Shown in pieces: positions 19,690-30,700 of a stretch of 64,000 bases of DNA. The stretch lies in assembly GCF_963675165.1 (NCBI RefSeq), contig NC_087393.1, forward strand, positions 1,865,502-1,929,501. The letters are read 5' to 3'. A program made the translations under genes and the position numbers. This DNA is from Halichondria panicea (taxonomy: Eukaryota > Porifera > Demospongiae > Suberitida > Halichondriidae). Below the pieces are notes generated by a model that had not been told where the DNA came from, searched no databases, and saw only the letters and a program-made list of their open reading frames with translations. Each line of letters begins with the position of its first letter. Positions within the stretch are counted from its first letter, which is position 1.

Positions 19690-20179
19690 GTGGGAGCAGG
19701 TTAGTGCTTTATAAAATTATTATAGTGCAATCATAAACACAGAGTTTAAACGGAATTCTCCATGGTCTCTTTTTCTCTTGTAGACATTTCTGCCACAAGG
19801 GAAAGTCTTAGAGCATGTGCAGTATTATATATAATTATATAGGTAGAATGTACAGTGCATGGACTTGCAAAGCCAATAGAATCGAGGCTATAGCAGGGAA
19901 GCATGCATGTGTGTGTTTCCCGCGAGGCACATGCTCGGCCATGCTGTGAGTCTTGTCTGTAGGTTGAAGAGTGTCCCATGCATGCACTTCGGGGTAACAA
20001 TACAATCCTTCTGTTTCAGAATTATTATACGAACTCTAACACAAAACTCTACCGTGACACATTAAAATGAGATCTACATACACAATATCTACATAGTTTT
20101 GTGCAAAACATCAAGCAGGTTAATCTCATCAGCTCCTGTCCCTGTGGTATAGTTAGTGCTTCTGGGTATAGTTGTCCCA
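19690..20179. other. Intergenic region downstream of gene C, including its former tail codons
   Basis: About 20110-20179 still matches the coding sequence for the last 22 residues of protein B, but in C it lies behind an earlier stop. The block near 19860-19930 is shared with the 3' flank of gene B (GGACTTGCAAAGCC, GCAGGGAAGCATGCAT, CCCGCGAGGC). Confidence 0.6.
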
Positions 20180-23100
20180 CTATGTGCATGCAGTACTGTA
20201 CGGTGTAGTGTTCTTCGGCTTTGTACGCACTAGTAGATCCTCCAACAAAGACTCACGAAACCGAGTAGCAGGAAATATTTCACAACTAGTGTGAGTTATG
20301 GCATTATTCATGACACTGGGAAACATTTCATTTGAATTCTCTTTGACAGGTTCATCCTTGCACATGCAGTGTGGATTCTCAAACCAGTCTGCCATTTCCT
20401 GCAGCTTGGCAGTTATCCATTTTAGAACCTTTGTGTATGGTTTGTTAGAGCACTGGAATCTCTTCAACACATAGTGAGTTATAATCAAAAGAAACATGAT
20501 TGAGAAAATGTACATGAAGATGAACATGAATATCGTCGCTTGATATTCTTTAGTTAAGGATTTATCGAATAGCACTATTGCAGCCATTGAAAATAGGGTG
20601 AGGTTGAACATCAAAAAAGTATCGACAACGTTTCGACTGGCATTGGCAAACGGCTTCAAATACGCTTGCAAAAGTGTCATGGAAGTAATACAGAAGGATA
20701 TAATAATGAGCTGTACAGTATTCACGCCCAAAGCTGAGATGATGTAAATTAATACACGGAAAAGAAGACGAAAGCTGACCCAAAATGTTCTATTAGGAGC
20801 AAAAGGAGCAATGAAGGCATCAATAACCGGTTTATGCTTCTTTATGTATGGTATTCGATAGGAAATCTTCGGAACCAATAGAATAATTGGCAGGGGAAGT
20901 AGAATCACAAGCAATAGTACACTTACGGCAACTAGAACTCCATGAATTTCATGGCCATACATGACATTTGGATCGCGTCCCCATCGAATGATTTGCTCTG
21001 CTTGCTGGTTGATTGTTATTGGAACAAATGCAAGAATGGCTACACACGTTTCCGTCACACTAGCATAGAAAATATAGAGGAGTGTTGCAAAAATATGAGT
21101 GATATGTATTTTGCAGTAGAAGTTTGAGACTTTTTCATATGTGACATACTTTCCAAACAGAGCAAAGGCAACAAGAATTACCATCAGATACAAGGGAAAA
21201 ATTAGATTCAAACCAACCAGATCAAGTTCAGTCATTCCTTTGTAAAAACATGACTTGATTCCCAAGTTCAGATTCAAGAAAGACATTACAGCAAAAGATG
21301 GTCCATCTCTAACTTCCGTGACTGGAAGAAACGTCGATGTGTACACACTGAATATATTTGCATAAAAGATGAAGCCATTGACAAAACCATCAGTAATTGT
21401 CACATTAAACAAAGCAAGGATAACAAAAAGGATGATTCCCAAAGCAGCAAACAGAACAATCAAGGCCAAGTAATGATTGTTGGTACAGAGTTCACATTCT
21501 GTTCCTCCTAATACACGACTGTAGTTGTTAGCACACCCCCCACACAGCAGACCAGAGCGATGGTTCCTGCACTGGGTATCAGGCTCTGACAAGAGCACTA
21601 CTGGTACTGAGGTACGAACTTCACAAAAATCTCGAATGCAAGGTGCCTGTATATAAAAGTTTCTTTCGTCAATCCCTATCCAATCATCTACTTCAAAAGA
21701 TATGCTACGATTTGTGTTGCACATGACACCAGTCAAATACAAGGAAATTTCACATTCGCAACTCATTGTCGTTTCATTGTATATAAACCCAGCAGAACAG
21801 TTTTTCAAAGTCACGAATACAGTGAATGTAGCCACCAATGATACCTCATTCGAAGTGATGGTAACTCTGTACTGTCTATCCACACTTCCATTCACGCGGA
21901 TCGAAATATTTCTGAACTTTTCTTCATCCCCTCCAGGAAGCAGTTCTCTGTTACTAACACCTATGGTAGCCGAAGCATCGTTATCATCTATCTGAGAAAA
22001 TACAGTAAGAGGAACTGGTTGCCCTATTCTATCGTAAGCACTCAGAGGTATTATAAACTGTTGTCCAGGCTCAACAGTCACATTTTTATATGTGGTAGTT
22101 GGAGCAGAGGAATTTTGTTCAGGTGTTGTAGTTAGAAGCAGTGGAAAAGTATTGATTGTTACATTATTATCGATGGTAAATGGTGGATCGAAAAGTACAG
22201 GTAAATCTTGTGGATTCAAATTACTTATATTGGGGTAGCTTTCTATGTCGGTGATATTTATGATATTGATACTTTTATTCACTCTCCAAGGACAGTCAAA
22301 AAGGTTTGAACCATACACTGCTTCGCCAAATGGGGCTTTGTTTCCAAAATACTTTATTATAAATCTGTTATTAGGTGCTGGACAGCTATTAGATACTTCA
22401 CAGTATATGTCAACATCTTCAATAAACAGCCAGCAATCGTAACTACTCGAGCGAATAGTCCTGAAATCAACATATATTGCCCCACCTACTACAATGGCAC
22501 TATTGTTTTCAAACACCAGTTCTGTTTGGTTGATAAAAACAACGTACGACTCTCTCTCCAAATGTAAGCCGCCACCATTAACTCCACTATTGTGAGAGAA
22601 GATAACATATCCAGACATTGCCAAAACAGCACTTCTAGTAGACAAAGCCGTCATGTCATTTTGAGTGAAAGTATTATTACCAATAAAATGCACTCGTACA
22701 TTGCTGATTTCTGTTGCAGAATAAGTTTCAAACTGAGTTGTTGTCCCAAAAGAACTCAACAGTGGCTGATTGCCTATGATGATAATCGAATTGATGATTA
22801 TGCTTAGTCGTGATTCAAAAGCACTATAACTTAGTTCAGTTATGAACAGTCCGCTACCAAAGTTTCCAGTGTTGTTTCGAAATACGCAATCTTTTATCAA
22901 AATGACATCATTTGTGTATTGGTTTGCAGTTGTAAACGAGAAAATTAGTAGGCCACCTGCTGACAAAGCTATGTTATCAACAAAAGAACAGTTTTCTATT
23001 TGCACTCTGTTCGGGTCCAACTGAAATTGAAGAGAATTGTTTCGAGTAAGGCGGAAATCTGTTGGAATAGGTACGAAAAAAGCAATACCGAGAGCACCGA

Positions 23101-24166
23101 ATGGATCTAAACCGTTGTCCGGAAAAAACGCCTGAGGATTGTATAATAGACCACCATTTTTTTGGAATATGCAGTTCTGAATGAAAACTTGGCTCCTTTG
23201 TGTTACATTGTATAAATAAACGTTCATACCTGCGTTCTGATATAAGGCTGAGTTATTGATAAATGTGCAGTGGTCAAATCGAGTATTGACCCCATACCTT
23301 GCTTGTCCGAGAGATACACTCACACCTCCTGATCCTGCTATACTTGTGTTCACAGCAAATTTTGAGTCTAGTGTTCTTGACAATCTGTTGTATAGAACCG
23401 TGAAGGGGTCTCGTCTGCAGTTGTAATTGTTCATTATGTTCCCATTCTCGATTGTAAGAGTTGAGTTTTCAGCTTGAAGATTTTTTGACTCCTCTATGTA
23501 ATCGTGATAGAGCAAGAAGAGACCTCCCCCAGAGCCGCCAGTAGAGAGTGTTACTCTGAAATTGCATACTGAATTGTTGGACGGATAGTTTGAAATAAAG
23601 TCAACATTTGAAAATCTCGAATTTCCAATGATGTTAATTCCAACCAATCCAAAACCTTCGTTCTCTTGAATGACAGTGTTCTCCATCACCAAATCCTGAA
23701 TGTCTACAAGCATTATACCAGAGGAAAATTGGAATAACGGCATAAAAAATATATCAATGGAGAGTTTAATTGAATCGAAAAGAGTTGAAACACGATCGAA
23801 TCCTGTGAAGCCACAATTCTGAATAACTACTCCAGTGATGGTCAGCCTCTGGATGTCCATGAAAATCAGTCCAAAAGAATCATCACACGTTATAACAACA
23901 TCCAAACTATTACCTAGGTCACCAACAATGCTCAAATCAGTTATTTCTGAAACATTATAGCTACTTCTTACAGTGTGTGTCCCTGGCTCTAACTGTAGAG
24001 TAGAGTTGGAACGTATATTCTGCAAAGCAGTATCCAATGTTCGACAAGATTCACTGCAGTTCCCGTCAGCAGTGACAGAGATCATGTTAGCATTGGAGAA
24101 AACAGAGCACAGTGTGAGGATGGCGAGGACAAAGAGTCCGAGAGTGGCTCTTTCTTTAAGCAGCAT
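20180..24166 (-). CDS. Pmp-like beta-helix / multi-span membrane protein C
   Basis: 1328 residues in one coding exon with the same layout as A and B: signal peptide (MLLKERATLGLFVLAILTL), beta-helix ectodomain, LCGGCANNYSR Cys block, about nine spans (about 897-1235) and a tail with ITHTSCEIFPATRFRESLLE. The ectodomain is essentially that of B (one Asp-to-Asn change noticed), while the membrane domain carries its own changes (FLPVTEVRDGPSFAV against FLSVTEVRGGPPLAV in B). Compared with B, a 4-bp TGCA insertion near the 3' end shifts the frame and ends the protein 22 residues sooner. The start at 24164-24166 is supported by B and by the 5'UTR intron. Confidence 0.85.
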   Translation of the reverse strand: MLLKERATLGLFVLAILTLCSVFSNANMISVTADGNCSESCRTLDTALQNIRSNSTLQLEPGTHTVRSSYNVSEITDLSIVGDLGNSLDVVITCDDSFGLIFMDIQRLTITGVVIQNCGFTGFDRVSTLFDSIKLSIDIFFMPLFQFSSGIMLVDIQDLVMENTVIQENEGFGLVGINIIGNSRFSNVDFISNYPSNNSVCNFRVTLSTGGSGGGLFLLYHDYIEESKNLQAENSTLTIENGNIMNNYNCRRDPFTVLYNRLSRTLDSKFAVNTSIAGSGGVSVSLGQARYGVNTRFDHCTFINNSALYQNAGMNVYLYNVTQRSQVFIQNCIFQKNGGLLYNPQAFFPDNGLDPFGALGIAFFVPIPTDFRLTRNNSLQFQLDPNRVQIENCSFVDNIALSAGGLLIFSFTTANQYTNDVILIKDCVFRNNTGNFGSGLFITELSYSAFESRLSIIINSIIIIGNQPLLSSFGTTTQFETYSATEISNVRVHFIGNNTFTQNDMTALSTRSAVLAMSGYVIFSHNSGVNGGGLHLERESYVVFINQTELVFENNSAIVVGGAIYVDFRTIRSSSYDCWLFIEDVDIYCEVSNSCPAPNNRFIIKYFGNKAPFGEAVYGSNLFDCPWRVNKSINIINITDIESYPNISNLNPQDLPVLFDPPFTIDNNVTINTFPLLLTTTPEQNSSAPTTTYKNVTVEPGQQFIIPLSAYDRIGQPVPLTVFSQIDDNDASATIGVSNRELLPGGDEEKFRNISIRVNGSVDRQYRVTITSNEVSLVATFTVFVTLKNCSAGFIYNETTMSCECEISLYLTGVMCNTNRSISFEVDDWIGIDERNFYIQAPCIRDFCEVRTSVPVVLLSEPDTQCRNHRSGLLCGGCANNYSRVLGGTECELCTNNHYLALIVLFAALGIILFVILALFNVTITDGFVNGFIFYANIFSVYTSTFLPVTEVRDGPSFAVMSFLNLNLGIKSCFYKGMTELDLVGLNLIFPLYLMVILVAFALFGKYVTYEKVSNFYCKIHITHIFATLLYIFYASVTETCVAILAFVPITINQQAEQIIRWGRDPNVMYGHEIHGVLVAVSVLLLVILLPLPIILLVPKISYRIPYIKKHKPVIDAFIAPFAPNRTFWVSFRLLFRVLIYIISALGVNTVQLIIISFCITSMTLLQAYLKPFANASRNVVDTFLMFNLTLFSMAAIVLFDKSLTKEYQATIFMFIFMYIFSIMFLLIITHYVLKRFQCSNKPYTKVLKWITAKLQEMADWFENPHCMCKDEPVKENSNEMFPSVMNNAITHTSCEIFPATRFRESLLEDLLVRTKPKNTTPYSTACT

Positions 24167-24196
24167 TGAAAGAGGTCTGAATTCAAGTGTTGAAAG

Positions 24197-24319
24197 CTGC
24201 ATAAATGAACAAAACCAAATTCTCAACTGAATTTAAGCGTATAGACTAGTACATTCTATAGCAACCTCAAAATTTTATAACCATGCATGCAAGCTCCATA
24301 CAATGATCATGTAGCTCAC
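24197..24319 (-). other. 5'UTR intron of gene C
   Basis: Donor CTAG/GTGAGC at 24319 and acceptor TTCATTTATGCAG ending at 24197 give a 123-bp intron, in the same position as in A and B. Confidence 0.7.
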
Positions 24320-24449
24320 CTAGAATGAGATTCTATCCACTTACTCGGAGCTATAATCAAGAACTTGAACCTTCACAGCTGTCTAAAATTATAATTTACC
24401 TAAACTTACACGATGCATCTTGTCACTTGTGTGAAAATCATGCATGACA

Positions 24450-24531
24450 CAATGCAAGGCACATGAGGCATAAAGGTATTGTTCCTGAGTCAATGCAAGG
24501 CACATGTGGCATAATGGTATTGTTCCTGAGT
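24450..24531. repeat. 41-bp tandem repeat, two copies
   Basis: The units at 24450-24490 and 24491-24531 begin CAATGCAAGGCACATG and end GTATTGTTCCTGAGT. They differ at two positions. A single related copy lies upstream of gene B (about 18390-18435), so this is a duplicated piece of the family's upstream flank. Confidence 0.85.
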
Positions 24532-25166
24532 ACAATAAACCACACCTGGACACATTAAACATAGATCTAGAGCAAAGTGTTTTTAGGTGGTCCCCTCTGA
24601 ATGTTAATACAATTTTAGTTGTGTAATATGGATAAGTATAGGTTGGCTGGTTTATACTTGTCATCTGCTCATCATGAGCACCACAATAATTATCATTGTA
24701 GAGAGCTAGGAAATTTTTAGGTAGATACTATCGGAAGTTATTGTGTCCGACTTCAACTGGTGCATGGGTTGAGCTGCATTTTTTAAATGGACGTTTTGCC
24801 TCAAATGAATTACAATCAAGGCCTACATATAGACTTATCTAGTCTCTTAAAAAGCATACATCCCACACATAATTATGATATCACTCACCATGAGCTAGAT
24901 TTAGCCACTACTCAGAGCTATAAACAAGAAATTCACCCTTCACAACTGGGCAATGGGATTACCATGTGACAATCAATTTCATGCAGAGTCATGACATGAC
25001 ACATGTGCATCTACATACAAGTAATATTGTACTATTCCTGTCACACACTTCTACTACATGTCCAGTCTCTACATAATACAAAAAATGTTGTCACATAAAC
25101 TACTACCTCACTAAAATCTTAGAACATACTTATGTTAGTCTCCGTAGCACAAAAGCTATATATATC
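24532..25166. other. Intergenic region between C and pseudogene D
   Basis: Contains diverged copies of the family's upstream flank (CTCAGAGCTATAAACAAG, CCCTTCACAACTG near 24915-24950). No coding exon is recognised. Confidence 0.5.
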
Positions 25167-27208
25167 TTAATGCACAGAATTCTCGAGTAAAGCTTCACGC
25201 AATGTGACAACATCATCCAAAGCGATGCTAGTATGGGTAACTGCATCTCCAGTGGTATGACCAACTGATCTATGTCTTTCTTTTTTAGAGCAGCAACAGT
25301 GTGGATTATAAAGATACATTTTCAAATGCTTAAGCTTTCTTTTCATCCACGCCACACTCTTTGTGTATAGCCTGTCCGTGTATTCAAATCTCTTCATCAC
25401 GTAGTGACTAATTAGCAGCAGAAACATAGAGTACATAAAGATCTGCATTACATGCATGACATCCTCTTCAGGTATGATTTTCAAACAGCAACAACAGAAA
25501 AAACTGTCAAGTTTACCATTAACAAGATATCGACATAATTCTGAGCAGTTCCTGTAAATGGTTGAATCATGGCCTGGATGATGGTCACAGAAGAAACGAA
25601 TACAGATATGAGAGAACCAATTGAGTATTGCTCACTCCGAAAGCTGCAGTTGTGAATATCACTACATGAAAAACTAGTCGAAAACTAATCCAGTATTCTC
25701 GATTACTGGCAAAAGGTGCAATAAAAGCATCGATTATAGGTTTAAATTTCCGTATAGAACGAAATTCTAGGGATTAGTAGAATAATTGGTAATGGTATAA
25801 GAACAACAAGCAGAATAACACTGATAACTACAAGAACACCATGCAATCCTACACCATACACTGCATTTGGATCTCGGCCCCAACGATTTCCGCTTACACG
25901 GTCGATAGTTACCGGAAGAACGGTTAAAACAGCAATGCAAGTCTCCACGACACTAGCATAGCACAAGAGAAAAAGAATTGCGAATACACGAGTGATATTG
26001 ATTTGCCGATAAAAGTTTGACACTCTCGTATGAGTGACATACTTTCCAAACAGAGCAAATTAAAAGCCAGGAGAATAAACATTAAATACAAGGGAAAGAT
26101 TAGAGTTAAGCCAGTTAAATCAAGTTCAGTCATTCCATTGACGAAACAGCTGTCAATTCCAAAGTTGAGATTAATAAAGGAGATCACAGCAGAAGCTGGT
26201 GCACTACTTGTCTCCGTGACAGGGAGAACATTTCACACTAAAAATGTTAACATAAAAGATAAAGCCATTGACAAAACCATCAGTAATTGTCACATTAAAC
26301 AAGGCAAGGACCACAAAAAGGAGGATTCCAAAAGCGGCAAACAGAACAATCAAGGCCAAGTAATGATTGTTGGTACAGACTTCACATTGTGTGCCTCCTA
26401 ATATACAACTGTAGCCGTCAGCACACCCCCCACACAGCAGACCAGAGCGATGGTTCCTACACTGGGTATCAGGCTCCGATAAGTTTACAACTGAAACTCC
26501 AATCTCACAAAACTTTCGAATGCAAGGTGCCCGTATGTACAAACTTAATTCATTAACGCCAATCCAATCATTGTCATTATAGAATATACTTCCATTGGTA
26601 TTGCAGGTGACACCATCCAAGAATTTGTCAATTTCACAATCGCAGGCCTTGGTTGTTTGATCGTACACAAACCCTAGAGAGCAATTGTGTAATGTTACAT
26701 GTACGGTGAGTACAGAAGTCAGTAGTGCTTTATTGGTGTTGATGGTCACTAAGTAATCAGCACCCTCTGTCCCATTGATGCGAACAGGCACATTGGAAAA
26801 TGTTTCTTCTCCCCCAAGTAGCAAAATGCACCAAGAGTGGAAGTAGCTCCATTAGTTGAGTTTTCAGCTTGAAGATTCTTTGATTCCTCATTGTAATCGT
26901 GATAGAGCAAGAAGAGACCTCCCCCAGAGCCGCCTGCAGAGAGTGTTACTCTGAAATTGCATACTGAATTGTTGGTGGGATATTAGAAATGAAGTCAACA
27001 TTAGGAATTACCAATGATGTTAATCCGACCATTCCAAAACCTTCATTCTCTTGAATGACAGTGTTCTCCATCACCAAGTTTTGAATGTCAACAAGCATTA
27101 TACCAGTTGAAAATTCAAATGAAGAATACAGCAATGGACAGTTTAATTGAACCAAAAAGAGTTGAAACACGATCGAATCCTGTGAAGCCGCAATTCTGAA
27201 TAACTACA
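25167..27208 (-). pseudogene. Decayed family member D (Pmp-like multi-span protein)
   Basis: Family homology runs through the whole stretch but in broken frames. It starts inside the ectodomain (IQNCGFTGFDRVS, then MVDIQNLVMENTVIQENEGF), so the signal peptide and first ~110 residues are missing. Near 26850 the sequence jumps from AENST to the LLGGEETFSNVPVRI segment, which removes about 500 residues of beta-helix compared with B. The Cys block (CRNHRSGLLCGGCADGYS) and membrane spans follow, with frame breaks near 26190-26230, 26040-26060, 25760 and 25490-25650. The tail still has AVTHTSIALDD and LREALLENS before a stop. It is a dead copy, but it can donate sequence to its neighbours by conversion. 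Confidence 0.85.
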
Positions 27209-27778
27209 CACAACTTATCAGAAATGAAACCATCTATACTCTCATTAGGGTGAGCTAGATTTTACACTTAACTTACACTATTAGCCTCCTTTACAAGGCC
27301 TCACCATCTTCAGTGCGGCCTGGAATCGAGGCTATGCCAGTATAATAATTTATGGCATATAATCTCTGGCATATAATGTATAGGGCCAATATAATTATTA
27401 TGGCATAATTATTACACTAGGAGCAAAGTGACCTTTTGAGACTTGAGCCTACCTCCATGGCCACCTAATACTGCTTAACGTGCATGCACCACGCTTCTGT
27501 GCTGTCACAACATGTGTGACCATAATTATAGACATTTTCCCCCTATTATACTCATAAGATGGTGTGCAAAATATCGAACAGAAACACTATCTAATTAAAA
27601 GGTTTCTAGTACAATCCCATGGGACTACAGTGCAAGTATGCAAAATGAAATGCCATAGAGTTGCCATTGTGCATTGCAATTGATTTTTTTCACACATCTT
27701 TATATTTACAAAATAAAAATGGAATTACACACTGAGTTTAGGCCACCCATTTCACACACAAACTGATTAACCTAACTT
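27209..27778. other. Intergenic region between D and E
   Basis: AT-rich; contains one copy of the GGCCTGGAATCGAGGCTA dispersed word (about 27318-27335). No gene is seen; the right end should hold the 3' UTR of gene E. Confidence 0.5.
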
Positions 27779-30700
27779 CTAAATAGCATTTTCAGTTGAT
27801 GCCTCATCGATACTGCTGCTAATGTCACCTGCATCGATCAGTTCTTCTCTGTAAGCAATAAAATTGGTCTCTTCAAAGTTCATTTCTCGTCTCAATTCAA
27901 TGCTTGCGTGAGTAACCAAATCATCTTTCTTAATATCAAGATCTTTATTCTTCCTGATTTGCGTATGTTTTTTATTAGGGGAAGAGAGCTTAGCTTTCAG
28001 TCTGTTAACTTTTTGCTTTAACAATTTAATCAGTTTTTCATACGGATCTCGAGTGCACTTGAAGCGAATCAAAAGGTAATGCAAATTGAGAAGTGCGAAC
28101 ATAAGTAAAAACACATACAAGTTAACTGTGTTGAAACTTCTCTCCTTTCCTGGAGTAATTAAACTTTCCAAATGAGTGTAGACTGCAGTAATAGAAAAAA
28201 TTGTTAGGTTCATCATTAGCATACGATTGACTAGATTTCTTGTGATACTATTAAATGGCCGCACATTTGTTTCAACGACCGTAAGAATAGCAATAAGGAC
28301 TGAAAAAACCACCACTACTGCAGTTTCTGAAGAAAGTGAAATGAGAAAGAAAACAATCCGAAACATCATTCTAACACCGACCCAAAATTCTCTACCAGGT
28401 GCTAGAGGAGCAATGAAAGCATCAAGTAAAGGTTTAGATTTCTGTAAGTAAGATGTACGATAGATGACTCTTGGGAAAAGTAGGAGCAGAGGAAACGGAA
28501 TTAGAACCACGAGTATACAAGCCGACAGTACAGCTAAAAACACATGAGTAGGGTCTTCATACAAAATGTTAGGATCTCTTGCCCATCGAAGGCTATTGTT
28601 TATTGTGGTTGAACTCAGAATTGCAAAGCTATTTTGGATTAGGCTGGTATAAGAGAGTAAGATCAATGTAGCAAAGATGTGGGTAACATTGATCTTTTGA
28701 CAGAAGTTTGCCACTTTCTGATTAGAAATGTATTTTGCAAACAGAAAGAAAATCAGTAGAAGCAGTAGCAGGTACACTGGGAATATGAACCTTAGACCAG
28801 CTAAAGCAAGCTCAGTCATTTCAGGATAAAAGCAGATAGCAATTCCAAAATCAAGATTAAGAAATGCGATAATCTTCTCGGGTACTTGGCGAGCATCATT
28901 GGGTAAACTTGGGGAAAAAGAAGTGAGATACACACTACATATGTTGCTGTAGAAGATGAAACCATTAATGAAGCCATCTGTTATGGTCACATTCAACACT
29001 GCTAGATAAGCAAATAAACCAATTCCTAATATCGCAAAAAAAAGAATCCACAATAAGCTAATGTAGCTGTCGCATTTATCACATGATGATGTTCCTATCT
29101 TTCGACTAAAATTTTCTGCACACCCTCCACACAAAATCCCGGCTCGGTTGTTCCTACATTGAGAATCCGATTCTGATAGATCCAATATAGAATGTCCAGG
29201 GGTACAATAATCAAAAATGCACTGTTTCTGAATGTAACCAAACACTTCATCCATTCCAAGCCAGTAGTCAACACGGTATGACAGTGTGCCATCTTCATTG
29301 CATTCTACCTGTTCAAGATCTGTCACATTACAGTCACAGCCGTGAGTTATGTTATTGAAATTGAACCCACCTGGGCAAAAACGCAGAAACACTCTAGCTG
29401 TGAAATTTTCTACATGTTCTTCAGCAGAAGTTATGGTCATATCGTATGACGTGTTTTGCTCTGCAAAAACAATAAGAGGAACAGTTGTGAAAGTTTTATC
29501 CCCACCACCTGCTAAAAGATATCTATCGCTTCCACCAATCTGCGAGTGAGCAGCATCGTTTTCTGTGATTGTTTGAAGTTGTGAGAGAACTGTGAGAGGA
29601 ACGGATTGGTTTAGTTTGTCAAAGCTTCCGAGAGATAGTGTGAAGTTCTGACCCGGATATAAGTTGATAGTTTTGTCATCGGTGTTGTTATACTCGACGA
29701 TATGCTCAGCTACGGTATTTATGGTGTTTCCAGTTGTGAAAGGTGGATCGAAAATTATTGGGAGTAAAGAATTAGAGACGTTGGTAATGCTATCACTGAG
29801 AGCAAGGTGCACTAACCCACTATTGTTAACATTCCAAGGGCATCTGGAGAATGAGGACCCATAAATGGCCGATCCAAACTGGGCACGGTTGTTAATGAAT
29901 GTCAAGCTATAACGGCCTTCTGGGTCGGGGCACTTGTTCTGAACATTACAAAAGATATCTACATCATCGATAAACAGAAAACAGTCATAGTCATTTGCAC
30001 GTATGGTGTCAAAGTTAACGTATATGCCTCCACCATTCACTTGTGCCGTATTTTCAGTGAATCGCACATCTGCTCTATCTCCAGCTAGTACCAAATAGGA
30101 CTCAGCGTCGAGACTTAAAGCACCTCCATTTATACCTACATTCTCACTGAAGTTGGTGGAACCTGAAATAACTAAAATGCCACTGTATACAGAGATCGCA
30201 GTTTGTTTGTTTGAGTAAAACCGATTTGTTCCATTAAGAGTAACATTGATGAAATTTATATCGATGACACCAGTGGTACTGGATTGAACAGAGAATGTAG
30301 GTATCCTTTGATTTCCTACAGCTGTTATCGAATCAAAAATAACCCTTAGGCCAGGCTCAAAGGCACTATAGCTAATCTCGGTGACAAACACTGCACTGCC
30401 ATAATCTCCCATGTTGTTTTCAAAGTGGCAGTCTTGAATAGTCATTCTGTCTTGGATACCGGCGACAGTTGGTCCTAGTGAAAACACCTGAATACCGGAA
30501 CCACTTTGGGCGATGTTTTGCTGGAAAGTACAGTTAAGAACATCCACGGAGCTTTCGAGTTGTGAAATGATCGTACTCAATAAGGTATCACTGTAGGCAG
30601 AATTAGAGGGAACTGGCAGGTAAAAAGCAGCAATAAGAGCTCCGGCAGGGTTCGAAACGTTTGTCTGTAGAGGACCATCCAAAACTTCCAAAATTATTCC

